The notes: generated from the letters alone by a model not told the origin. Shown: positions 1-6,637, counted from the first letter of the stretch. The stretch: 7,806 bases of DNA from Methanosarcina sp. UBA402 (GCA_002509325.1 DADO01000210.1:1-7806), one strand, 5' to 3'. Numbers and translations are program-made.

Positions 1-20
1 ATTAGTGAACTACTGAAATT

Positions 21-137
21 AGGACTTACGCGGTTGAACTGATAAATCAACAGCATTAAACTCCTAACTGATTAAACTATAAATTGAATCTATGACGTCG
101 AATACACTTGATTTTGCATTTCAAGTGCGTAAGTCCT
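21..137. mobile_element. MITE-like element with terminal inverted repeats
   Basis: The left end reads AGGACTTACGC (21-31) and the right end is its exact reverse complement (127-137). The similarity continues inwards: allowing three mismatches, 18 of 21 bases match (AGGACTTACGCGGTTGAACTG against AGGACTTACGCACTTGAAATG). The 117-bp unit has no open frame and is AT-rich inside, as expected of a non-autonomous miniature inverted-repeat element mobilised by an insertion sequence elsewhere. AAATT occurs directly left (16-20) and two bases right (140-144) of the element, but this is too weak to call a target duplication. An ordinary RNA hairpin is a less likely alternative, because the arms are about 85 bases apart and look like transposon ends. 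Confidence 0.6.
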
Positions 138-390
138 CTAAATTAAACTTCTACTCTCTGAATAGGGATCTTATTATACTAAATTAGAAACATTTATTAC
201 AAGAACTGAGATTTTTACTACATTAAGGCTTTACCACACTAAAGAAACCTCATACATCATTCGAGAATCCATTATCCTTCTGTATAGAAAAAAAAGTTGA
301 AATAAAGCCTACTAGCTTTCAAAAAGCATGATTATTCCATTTTATAAATAAGTTTGAATAGTTCTGGATGGGAATTCGCTGAGCAAAATA
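138..390. other. AT-rich intergenic stretch, nothing recognised
   Basis: Reading both strands gave no frame with recognisable protein character and no clear repeat. It separates the MITE-like element from the first stem-loop unit. The promoter-like AT-rich sequence of that unit begins at its right end. Confidence 0.5.
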
Positions 391-398
391 TATTTATA
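391..398 (+). promoter_or_regulatory. Putative TATA box of stem-loop RNA unit 1
   Basis: TATTTATA lies in the context AAAATATATTTATATC, a good archaeal TATA-box sequence. Its first base is 30 bases before the conserved GTGAGCGGGT of unit 1, so transcription starting about 25-27 bases downstream of the box centre would begin at or next to the stem. The same octamer stands 31 bases before the second unit, which is the main reason for calling it. Confidence 0.4.
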
Positions 399-420
399 TC
401 AGATTAACGTGTTGTTACTT

Positions 421-500
421 GTGAGCGGGTCTCTTTTTATTAGATAACCCCAACCCCCCAACACCCCAATTCATACTCCCCAACCCGCTCATTCAATTTT
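421..500 (+). ncRNA. Candidate small RNA, stem-loop unit 1 (C-rich loop)
   Basis: TGAGCGGGT (422-430) pairs perfectly with ACCCGCTCA (483-491), giving a 9-bp stem that closes a 52-base loop. The loop starts with CTCTTTTT and then carries C-runs at 448-451, 454-459, 464-467 and 478-481, nearly all followed by AA. The first 18 bases (421-438) are identical to those of the unit at 677. A TATTTATA box lies 30 bases upstream, and a short T-run (497-500) follows the stem. I infer a small RNA read from the plus strand, whose C-rich loop could pair with G-rich ribosome-binding sites. A structure acting as DNA is the alternative, since the minus strand carries four G-runs able to form a G-quadruplex. 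I do not recognise a named RNA family. Confidence 0.45.
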
Positions 501-645
501 ATAAAAAAACGAAACATTTAATTAGGTCTTAACTTTGCATAATAATTATCAAGTTTTATTTTAGGGAGTAAATTTTTCATCTAAACGAAAGAGTTTTGAA
601 ATCATTAATTCTAAATTATAATTTATATAATATATACTGATAAGC

Positions 646-653
646 TATTTATA
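646..653 (+). promoter_or_regulatory. Putative TATA box of stem-loop RNA unit 2
   Basis: TATTTATA is the same octamer as at 391-398 and starts 31 bases before the GTGAGCGGGT of unit 2. A second AT-rich, TATA-like block lies at about 621-636 and could be used instead. The shared octamer at almost the same distance in both units favours this one. Confidence 0.4.
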
Positions 654-675
654 GCATGAATAATTACTCATATCG

Positions 676-770
676 AGTGAGCGGGTCTCTTTTTTGTGGT
701 ATCCCAAACCATATCCCAAACTATTTCCCAAACTCTCTTACCCGCTCACTGACTTCTCTTTTCATATTTT
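676..770 (+). ncRNA. Candidate small RNA, stem-loop unit 2 (12-base CCCAAA repeats)
   Basis: AGTGAGCGGGT (676-686) pairs perfectly with ACCCGCTCACT (740-750), an 11-bp stem around a 53-base loop. After CTCTTTTTT the loop holds three tandem 12-base repeats: ATCCCAAACCAT (701-712), ATCCCAAACTAT (713-724) and TTCCCAAACTCT (725-736). The stem and first 18 bases match unit 1, while the loop is only similar in style, so the stem, loop length and repeated CCCAA seem to be what is kept. A T-rich run, including six T's at about 764-769, follows and could end transcription. A 71-codon frame starting at 656 crosses this unit, but its only striking feature is the IPN repeats produced by the 12-base units, so I do not treat it as a gene. 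Confidence 0.45.
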
Positions 771-877
771 TTACTAGCGAATCGGTTCCAACAAATTATG
801 GGAACAAAACTGGACATTTTAAAATCAACGCTGGACTTTGGAATCAACACTTTTCAAAAGATTTCTCATAAAAGAAC

Positions 878-940
878 CACAGGTGGACACGGATAAACAC
901 AGACAATAACAAATCGAAAAACCATCTGTGTTCATCTGTG
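878..940. repeat. Hairpin repeat of the CACAG-TG-ACAC type
   Basis: Arms 878-894 (CACAGGTGGACACGGAT) and 924-940 (ATCTGTGTTCATCTGTG) pair over 17 positions around a 29-base loop. The only three non-Watson-Crick positions are all G-U pairs when read as plus-strand RNA. The right arm belongs to a simple, widespread intergenic repeat type (ATCTGTGTTCATCTGTG). It lies 84-146 bases past the rfcL stop codon, so on the other strand it may also mark the 3' end of the rfcL transcript. It contains no gene. Confidence 0.6.
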
Positions 941-1023
941 TTTGTATCTGTAATATTTTATAAATTAAGAAAGCGCTGAGAGAGCCGGTAAAAGAAGAAA
1001 AATCAAAACAAAGAACGAAAAAA

Positions 1024-2865
1024 TTAGAAGTCGAAAAGAGTTTTTTGGGTTTTCGACTCGGTTTTTTTAGAATTTTCGTTTACCTCATTTTCTGAACTTT
1101 CAGGTTTTTCAGGTTCTTTTTTGATAACGGGCTTGAGATTTACAGATTCTTGCAGCTTTGGAAACTCAGGAGAGATAAAACTCTCTACCGGTTCAGAATG
1201 GGGAAGGACTTCCTCCTCAAAAGATTCAGGTTGGGAAAAGAGATCCTTAACCTTAAGACTATCATTTTCAGAGAAATTGGATGTAAGATCATCAGGCATA
1301 GGGGTAACAGGGGTAAGATTACGAGGTGTAAATGTATCAAAAAAATTATCACTTGAATTCACTATTTCTCTGGAAATCTCTGGCGAAGTTTCAAAGCTAA
1401 AGTTAAATGTTTTCTGCCCGTCCTTGGAAGTCCGGGAATCGGAACGCTCAGGTTTCTCAGCAGGTTTCTCAATTTTTTCCTCAGGAGTACTAACTGCGCA
1501 GCCAGAAGTCATCCCTTTATCATTGCTTGAGGGAGAGAGGACCTTGAAAAACTCCGTTTTATCGGTCTCTTGTTTTCCTCTAAGGAGAAGTTCCTGTGCC
1601 TGGTCGTAAATTTTTTGTAACTTTTTGCTGGCTTTTGTGCTTCCCGAAAGATATACCAATTCCTCAAGTTCAAGCCCAAGCTTTGCAGTAATTTCAATTG
1701 CAGTTTTTTCGTCCTTTAACATGCGAGAGTAAAGCTCCAGCAGGTTATTTCTGGAATAACGCATGGACTCAAAACTATGTTCGCCAATTTTAGAAGCTAT
1801 ATTATCCCTGAGGTCTCGCTTCGAACGTATCTGTCCCATCCTTCTCCAGAGAGATGGTGGCTGGTACTTGATAAATCCGGGGTAAGGTCTTGTTTTTGAA
1901 ATTGCAGTTCCGCAGACCATTAACATACTGGCGTACCTCCACATGTTATAGTTCTGGCGTTTTTTTACGCGCCCAAGGTAGAGGTCAGCTTTGGAGAGAT
2001 AACTAAAACCTGTTCTTATATCCTCGAGGTTTCCGTCCTTAGAGGCATACTGGACAGGCAGGTTTTCATCGAGCCAGTGTACAAGGTCTTCAGGACTTTC
2101 ATCGAGCCCGCGAGCAGCTTCCAGGGCCTTTTTACAGTCAGTACTCTTGAAGATTCTCTGCATTGCCTTGAAGATATTTTCCTTGACATCTCTGCCTGAA
2201 GTGCTAATATCCTCGACTTCAAGCGTTTCTCTCCCGCTGGCTGCAGCCTGAAGGTCATTAATTGCGCTCCTGAGGTCACCGCCTGCCCCCTCAGCAATTT
2301 GCTGGACCGCATCCAGGCTACACAACACTCCCTCACTCTCACATACCTTTTTTAAAGCAGGAATCATGGAGCGGCTCTGTACTGACCCAAACTTTATTTC
2401 CAGACAGAGGTTTCGGATAGTAGGAGTCAACCCATAAACATCGTTTGCAATCAGCACTATGGGTTGAAATGTACTTTTTATAATCCCGGCAATAGCCCGC
2501 ATTCCCCCTCTATCTGCAGTCCCGTGAAGATTGTCAGCTTCGTCCAGAATGATCAAGCGTTTTCCTCCAAAAAAAGTATTCATTGAAGCTGCCGATCCAG
2601 CAACCCTTTCGATAACACTTGCAGTTCTCTGGTCGCTTGCATTGAGTTCAATTACTTCCCAACTCAGATCACGGGCAAGTGCATGGGCGGTAGAGGTCTT
2701 CCCTACGCCTGCAGACCCGTGAAGGATCACTGCCCTTCTCTCGGGAGTGCCTGAAAGCCATTTCTCAGCCCAGGTTCGTAAATCCTGCACTGCCTTCCTG
2801 TTCCCCACTATATCCTTCAGAGTCTGAGGGCGGTATTTCTCAGCCCATTCAATTGCCAACGTCAT
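1024..2865 (-). CDS. rfcL: Replication factor C large subunit (clamp loader)
   Basis: This 613-residue AAA+ ATPase is the large subunit of the archaeal clamp loader, which opens PCNA and loads it at primer-template junctions. Visible motifs are the N-terminal RFC signature WAEKYRPQTLKDIVGN (7-22), Walker A GSAGVGKT (50-57), Walker B LIILDEAD (104-111), sensor 1 around IANDVYG (139-145) with Asn141, and sensor 2 GGDLRSAINDLQ (195-206). A helical collar region follows to about 430. Residues 435-605 are a Ser/Glu/Lys/Pro-rich, probably disordered tail, and the protein ends in QKTLFDF (607-613), a PCNA-interacting peptide. The tail makes it longer than the roughly 480 residues of Pyrococcus RfcL. 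The ATG is the only possible start: an in-frame TGA lies three codons upstream (2872-2874). No good Shine-Dalgarno site is visible, so initiation may be leaderless or use a short leader. The small subunits are not in the window. Family certain. Confidence 0.96.
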   Translation of the reverse strand: MTLAIEWAEKYRPQTLKDIVGNRKAVQDLRTWAEKWLSGTPERRAVILHGSAGVGKTSTAHALARDLSWEVIELNASDQRTASVIERVAGSAASMNTFFGGKRLIILDEADNLHGTADRGGMRAIAGIIKSTFQPIVLIANDVYGLTPTIRNLCLEIKFGSVQSRSMIPALKKVCESEGVLCSLDAVQQIAEGAGGDLRSAINDLQAAASGRETLEVEDISTSGRDVKENIFKAMQRIFKSTDCKKALEAARGLDESPEDLVHWLDENLPVQYASKDGNLEDIRTGFSYLSKADLYLGRVKKRQNYNMWRYASMLMVCGTAISKTRPYPGFIKYQPPSLWRRMGQIRSKRDLRDNIASKIGEHSFESMRYSRNNLLELYSRMLKDEKTAIEITAKLGLELEELVYLSGSTKASKKLQKIYDQAQELLLRGKQETDKTEFFKVLSPSSNDKGMTSGCAVSTPEEKIEKPAEKPERSDSRTSKDGQKTFNFSFETSPEISREIVNSSDNFFDTFTPRNLTPVTPMPDDLTSNFSENDSLKVKDLFSQPESFEEEVLPHSEPVESFISPEFPKLQESVNLKPVIKKEPEKPESSENEVNENSKKTESKTQKTLFDF

Positions 2866-3142
2866 CTTAAATCATACCAATAAAAAAAGAACTCATTCTT
2901 AACCCTATACATTTTAATCTTTTAATTCTGTGGAAAGCCTTTATTCCAACCATCCTCTGATACTGATTTTTAAACTATAACATTAATCACTTCCATAGGT
3001 ATTAAAGTCTTTTTGCTTTCAAAAAAGAGGCATTTCCAATTGCTAAAACGAACCTGGTCAGAAAAACTGTACCTCTGCTCCGTTCTTGCCGGTTTCAGAT
3101 ACCCCTTGATTTTAACCCACCAACCCTTTATAATCACCGGCA
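2866..3142. other. Intergenic region upstream of rfcL
   Basis: No gene is recognised here. On the minus strand, TTAAAATGTATA (about 2909-2920) is a possible TATA box for rfcL, which would put the transcript start near 2888 and leave a leader of about 23 bases. This is a weak call. A 67-codon plus-strand frame begins at 3013, but it runs into the short tandem repeats further right and has no ribosome site or family resemblance. Confidence 0.35.
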
Positions 3143-3207
3143 GGCACAAAATTACTCAGTCAGATTACATGGCACGAAATTACATGACACGAAGTTACTC
3201 AATCAGG
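3143..3207. repeat. Degenerate 15-bp tandem repeat
   Basis: Two near-identical 15-mers, ATTACATGGCACGAA (3164-3178) and ATTACATGACACGAA (3179-3193), are flanked by related partial units: ATTACTCAGTCAG (3151-3163) before and GTTACTCAATCAG (3194-3206) after. All units begin RTTAC. The block has no coding or palindromic character and looks like local slippage expansion. Function unknown. Confidence 0.6.
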
Positions 3208-3325
3208 TTGCATTAATCACGGAAAACACTTAAACCACAGAAATTACTGAAAAGATGCGCCTGCACTTCTTTTCCCCTGCTTCCATGTCGAGACAAATTT
3301 AACATTATTTAAATAAACCTATAAT

Positions 3326-3381
3326 ATAGGATTCTATACCATGGATAGGATTCTATACCATGGATAGTATACCGTGGATAG
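3326..3381. repeat. 19-bp tandem repeat with CCATGG core
   Basis: ATAGGATTCTATACCATGG occurs twice head to tail (3326-3344 and 3345-3363). A shortened third unit, ATAGTATACCGTGG, follows (3364-3377), and then another ATAG. Each unit junction forms an imperfect palindrome, CTATACCATGGATAG. An AT-rich TTATTTAAATAA stretch lies just to the left (about 3306-3315). It could be a protein-binding array or simple slippage, and nothing here decides between these. Confidence 0.65.
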
Positions 3382-3422
3382 TCTTCTTGAGCGCAACCAT
3401 TGAACCGCAACCGCTGCTAGGG

Positions 3423-3457
3423 GTTTTTGATCAAACTTTTTTTGAAAAAGTTTGCGG
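3423..3457. repeat. 35-bp hairpin repeat, distal copy
   Basis: This unit is identical over 35 bases to the one at 3491-3525. It contains the perfect inverted repeat CAAACTTTTT (3432-3441) and AAAAAGTTTG (3445-3454) with a 3-base loop, preceded by TTTTTGAT. I recognise this as a common Methanosarcina intergenic repeat type, from memory only. It lies 88-122 bases beyond the top6A stop codon. Confidence 0.75.
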
Positions 3458-3490
3458 TTGATCACGCCGTCACACCGTCACGGTTACGTC

Positions 3491-3525
3491 GTTTTTGATC
3501 AAACTTTTTTTGAAAAAGTTTGCGG
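3491..3525 (-). terminator. 35-bp hairpin repeat next to top6A end, possible terminator
   Basis: This is the second identical copy of the 35-bp hairpin repeat, ending 20 bases past the top6A stop codon. The stem is CAAACTTTTT/AAAAAGTTTG. Read on the minus strand, the transcript would fold into a 10-bp hairpin containing a run of five U's. That position and shape fit a 3'-end or processing signal for the top6BA transcript. The repeat itself is seen directly, but the terminator role is inferred. Confidence 0.45.
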
Positions 3526-3544
3526 CAATTCAGATGTTTTTCTT

Positions 3545-4654
3545 TCAAACCATACCCAGTTCTTTGAGCCTGTCGGGCAGGTAGACCTCGGTTACGAAAT
3601 CAAGTCCTTTTCCGGCAAAAGCCTGCTGTTCTGCCTTTTTCCCTATATCGAGCTGGAGCTGGATTTGTTCTTTCCAGTAATCGGATTCGAAACGCGGGTC
3701 GGAAAGTTCGCTCCGCAGTGCGTTTATATCCTGTTCTGTGAGCTTGTCTGTCGAGAGTTCGTATTCGACTATATCTGAGGGCTGGAGGCCAAGGAACTTG
3801 GCCGAAGGAGTTGCCATGTATTCCGAGAGGTGAGCACTTTTTATAGCTCCGTAGGCTACAGAGGCAAAAATTCTGTAGGACCAGGGATCTCCGTCAGTAA
3901 AAACGGCTACAGGAATTTCTAATTCCTCGTTCATACGCTTGATAATCCTTCGGGTTGACCGTGCGGGCTGGCCTTTAAGGTGGACAAGGATCGCATTGTA
4001 AGTTTCATCAAACCCGTTTTCCATCAAACGTGCATACATACCACCGGTTTCTATGGCAATGATCATGCCCGCGTCATGCGCTTTGAACTCGATATTTTCC
4101 ACATTGAAAGGAATCTGATATCCTCCTTCGCCCACGTCCTTCTGGCAATGTATATTCCGCTCTCCCCGTTTTGTCTGTTCAGAAATTTCAATAGGTCCGA
4201 ACATGGTAGCCCCATCTTCCTCAGGGCGCATATGGAAAAACTCCCTCTGAAGGGTGGTAAGGAGTTCAAGGTCTTCGATCAGGCGGTCGCTCTCAGCCTG
4301 TTCTTTGAATTTCGCAGCATCCCAGCCTTCTGAGATATAGTAAAGTTCTCGAAGTGTTGAACCACGGTTATGGGCAAGGTGCTCGTTAATAAGGAAATCT
4401 GTCGCATAAATGGTCTTCAGGAGCTGGAATGCACCTTTTACGGTTTTTGCGCTCCTTTCACTTTCCCTGTCCCCGTAAACCCAGACGTCGCTCTCATCAC
4501 AATATTCTATATTTGCCTTTGTCCGGCTTGGGAGGCTGACACTTGGGACAACCTCGTTTTCGAACTGGTTGTAAATTTTTTCTGCAAGCTCAAGCAGCTT
4601 TTCTCTTGCCAGAAGATTTCCCTGAGCTGTTCTGCTATTTGTTTCTGTTGACAT
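3545..4654 (-). CDS. top6A: DNA topoisomerase VI subunit A
   Basis: This 369-residue protein is the DNA-cleaving subunit of the type IIB topoisomerase, homologous to eukaryotic Spo11. The winged-helix 5Y-CAP domain carries the active site in LRELYYIS (101-108). Tyr106 aligns with the catalytic tyrosine of the Spo11 motif VRDIFY and would form the 5'-phosphotyrosyl link. The Toprim domain shows its metal-binding acids Glu202 (IAIETGG, 199-205) and Asp254/Asp256 (FTDGDPW, 252-258). Length is normal for the family and no key residue is missing. The ATG lies one base after the top6B stop, with a G-rich ribosome site inside the last codons of top6B, so the two are translated from one message. It forms an A2B2 enzyme that passes one duplex through a double-strand break, relaxing and decatenating DNA. 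Family certain. Confidence 0.97.
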   Translation of the reverse strand: MSTETNSRTAQGNLLAREKLLELAEKIYNQFENEVVPSVSLPSRTKANIEYCDESDVWVYGDRESERSAKTVKGAFQLLKTIYATDFLINEHLAHNRGSTLRELYYISEGWDAAKFKEQAESDRLIEDLELLTTLQREFFHMRPEEDGATMFGPIEISEQTKRGERNIHCQKDVGEGGYQIPFNVENIEFKAHDAGMIIAIETGGMYARLMENGFDETYNAILVHLKGQPARSTRRIIKRMNEELEIPVAVFTDGDPWSYRIFASVAYGAIKSAHLSEYMATPSAKFLGLQPSDIVEYELSTDKLTEQDINALRSELSDPRFESDYWKEQIQLQLDIGKKAEQQAFAGKGLDFVTEVYLPDRLKELGMV

Positions 4655-4655
4655 T

Positions 4656-6521
4656 TTATACCCCCTTGAAGGCTTTTGCCCCGGTTACAAGCTCTTCCTC
4701 AAGCCCTTCCACAATCAGGTCAGGAAGTTTTTCGAGTTCTTTGTCAGTTACAGATTCTATCCTGTAGCTAAGTACCTTTGAAGATCCAACCGCTGCAGAT
4801 ATATCCCATACATAATCGTAATCATTGCCTAGGGTCACAACCTTTGGTTCGGGCTTTGCCTTGCTGATTGTCCAGGGCAGCATTTCATGAACCCTGAAAG
4901 TATAGGCAGAAGTTCCGAAATTCTTGACCTTAATCACAACATCTGCAGTCTCATCTTCATTCCTTTTCACTTTCCTGTGTACGAGCACGTTTCCCATAAT
5001 CTTCGCAACAACAGGGTCGATATTAGGGACATCTCTTTCCAAGATATTTGCAACCTTTTTAGCCATTTTTGGGAGTACCTTTGTAATGATAATTTCTTTT
5101 TCCCGGCGTTTCTTGAGGTTGCTCTGCTTGCTCAGATATTGCTTGAGTTTCCTTGCGACGTCTTTGATTGCAAGGTTAACCTCGTCTTTAATCACGGGAA
5201 TATCGGCAATCGCATCCTTTGATTCCGAAGTAAAGGGCACATTGATAGAAGCGACATGGATGAGGAGAATAGCAGGGCCTACAGGAATTCCCCCTCCTGG
5301 CTGGTTTAAGCCATACTGTTTCCATCTAATGTCTTCTACTGCATGCGTGGTCACGCAGCCCCCCTGCTGGTAAAGCAAAGGCACACGGTTAGCGAAACGC
5401 ATTATGCTGATCTTTTCGTCTTTTGGAAGGTCTCCCCCGTAGGCAAGCCCAACCTCCACCACAAAAGGATTTCCGGAATATACTGCGGGTTTCCGTGTGC
5501 TTGTGGCAATAAAATCCACACTCGTTTCTTTTTCAAGCCCTCTGTAGATCAGTTCTTCTCCAATTGGAGAAAGGCAGTCTGTTGGAGGAGCCATGATCTT
5601 TACCTTCTCAAAAGCTTCAATTAGCTTTCTTGCCTCGTGCCGGCCTAGGGATTTTGGGTCGATTTCGGGGTCAAGTCCTGCAGCTTTGCAGACTTCGTCG
5701 GCAGTTAACAAACCAATTTTACAGAAAGAGTAGCGGAGGAAGGGAGCAAGCTTCTGGCGCTCTGTGTAATGAAGCATCTTCATAAGAGTGCCAAGTTCTA
5801 TACCTTCAGGATGGGGCAGAATTTCTTCGGCTGGCTCAGGCATCTTATCCGTAGCTCTTTCAAAAACCTCCTCGTTGCCGTCAGGTTCTATAAGGGTAAT
5901 TCTTGCATGAGGATTCACAATTGCTGTAGCTTTGAGGTACTCATAAACGGACTGCCTTCTTCCTTTTACGTAGGCAGCCTTCATCTCCAGCTCAATCTGA
6001 GTCCCGTGTGGGCGGAACCAGTCCCTGACCTCGTCTTTCAGGATTTCGGGCTCATTCGTGCTGGTATTGATCATAAGCTCGTAATAGTGGGCAGGTTTAT
6101 TGGGTCCGGTTTTGGAGAGAATTTTCGTGTGTTTACCTGCAGTCATCTGGGCATAAAGTACGGCTGCCGAAATCCCTATTCCCTGCTGTCCCCTGCTCTG
6201 CTTGAGGGCATGAAACCTGGAGCCATAGAGAAGTTTTGCAAAAACTTTTGGAATTTGCTCTTTTACAATTCCGGGCCCATTATCTTCTATAATTACAGTC
6301 ACGTAATCCTGTCCTGTTCTCTCGATCTGGACAAGAATATCAGGTAGAATGCCTGCTTCTTCGCAGGCGTCCAGAGAATTGTCAAAAGCTTCTTTTACGG
6401 TCGTTATAAGGCTTCGAGGAGCGGAATCAAAACCCAGGATCTGCCTGTTTTTTTCAAAAAATTCTGCAACACTTATTGACTTTTGATTTTTAGCAAGTTC
6501 TTCTGCAACAGTGAATCCCAT
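4656..6521 (-). CDS. top6B: DNA topoisomerase VI subunit B
   Basis: This 621-residue protein is the ATPase gate of topoisomerase VI. The GHKL fold shows the N-box EAFDNSLDA (44-52, Glu44 as likely general base, Asn48 for Mg2+), the G1 box DNGPG (80-84) and the glycine-rich lid SRGQQGIGISAA (109-120). A helix-two-turn-helix domain spans roughly 229-306, and the transducer domain follows with the WKQY motif (400-403) and the ATP-contacting switch lysine in TSESKDAI (Lys435). Residues from about 515 form the extra C-terminal domain, Ig-like in the solved M. mazei holoenzyme. ATP binding dimerises the B subunits and drives strand passage by the Top6A dimer. It is the first gene of a two-gene operon with top6A. 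The start is supported by a TGAGGT ribosome site eight bases upstream. No damage is seen. Family certain. Confidence 0.97.
   Translation of the reverse strand: MGFTVAEELAKNQKSISVAEFFEKNRQILGFDSAPRSLITTVKEAFDNSLDACEEAGILPDILVQIERTGQDYVTVIIEDNGPGIVKEQIPKVFAKLLYGSRFHALKQSRGQQGIGISAAVLYAQMTAGKHTKILSKTGPNKPAHYYELMINTSTNEPEILKDEVRDWFRPHGTQIELEMKAAYVKGRRQSVYEYLKATAIVNPHARITLIEPDGNEEVFERATDKMPEPAEEILPHPEGIELGTLMKMLHYTERQKLAPFLRYSFCKIGLLTADEVCKAAGLDPEIDPKSLGRHEARKLIEAFEKVKIMAPPTDCLSPIGEELIYRGLEKETSVDFIATSTRKPAVYSGNPFVVEVGLAYGGDLPKDEKISIMRFANRVPLLYQQGGCVTTHAVEDIRWKQYGLNQPGGGIPVGPAILLIHVASINVPFTSESKDAIADIPVIKDEVNLAIKDVARKLKQYLSKQSNLKKRREKEIIITKVLPKMAKKVANILERDVPNIDPVVAKIMGNVLVHRKVKRNEDETADVVIKVKNFGTSAYTFRVHEMLPWTISKAKPEPKVVTLGNDYDYVWDISAAVGSSKVLSYRIESVTDKELEKLPDLIVEGLEEELVTGAKAFKGV
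4661..4667 (-). promoter_or_regulatory. Ribosome-binding site of top6A inside top6B
   Basis: On the minus strand AAGGGGG lies six bases before the top6A ATG, within the last codons of top6B (..AAG GGG GTA TAA). Its overlap with the upstream coding end, together with the one-base gap between genes, points to coupled translation. That would suit an enzyme needing equal amounts of A and B. Confidence 0.65.
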
Positions 6522-6529
6522 GAAATTTT

Positions 6530-6535
6530 ACCTCA
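6530..6535 (-). promoter_or_regulatory. Ribosome-binding site of top6B
   Basis: TGAGGT on the minus strand is complementary to the 3' end of archaeal 16S rRNA and stands eight bases before the ATG at 6519-6521. It decides this start for top6B. Confidence 0.75.
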
Positions 6536-6602
6536 GGTTGAAAAATTGATCCGATGTTTGAAATGAATTTAATGCTTGAAACAAATCCGGTACTAAAAGT
6601 GT

Positions 6603-6620
6603 AATAGAACTACTTCTATT
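6603..6620 (-). promoter_or_regulatory. Operator-like palindrome upstream of top6BA
   Basis: AATAGAA (6603-6609) and TTCTATT (6614-6620) are a perfect inverted repeat around a 4-base centre. It lies between the proposed TATA box (6629-6637) and the start point expected about 25 bases downstream of it. That is where archaeal repressors often bind, so this may be a regulatory site. Its function is inferred from position only. Confidence 0.25.
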
Positions 6621-6628
6621 CGAAGAGG

Positions 6629-6637
6629 TTTTATAAC
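6629..6637 (-). promoter_or_regulatory. Putative TATA box of the top6BA operon
   Basis: GTTATAAAA on the minus strand is the best TATA-like sequence upstream of top6B. It would put the transcript start near 6605-6610 and give a leader of about 85 bases. No strong competing box was found closer to the gene. Confidence 0.35.

Noticed and set aside
421..750. CRISPR-like array from the repeated stem sequence
   Set aside because: There are only two units 256 bp apart, each with an internal closing stem. They are not short direct repeats with uniform spacers.
656..871. 71-codon plus-strand frame with IPN-type repeats
   Set aside because: It runs through stem-loop unit 2. The repeats are just the 12-base units translated, there is no ribosome site, and the ATG lies only two bases after a TATA-like box.
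1121..1609. 162-codon plus-strand frame opposite rfcL
   Set aside because: It is a shadow of the low-complexity RfcL tail, and its serine-rich content mirrors the opposite strand.
3013..3216. 67-codon plus-strand frame with YMARNYMTR-like repeats
   Set aside because: The repeats come from the 15-bp tandem array. There is no ribosome site or family resemblance.
5769..6347. 192-codon plus-strand frame opposite top6B
   Set aside because: It lies antisense to the highly conserved GHKL and H2TH regions of Top6B and has no recognisable motif.
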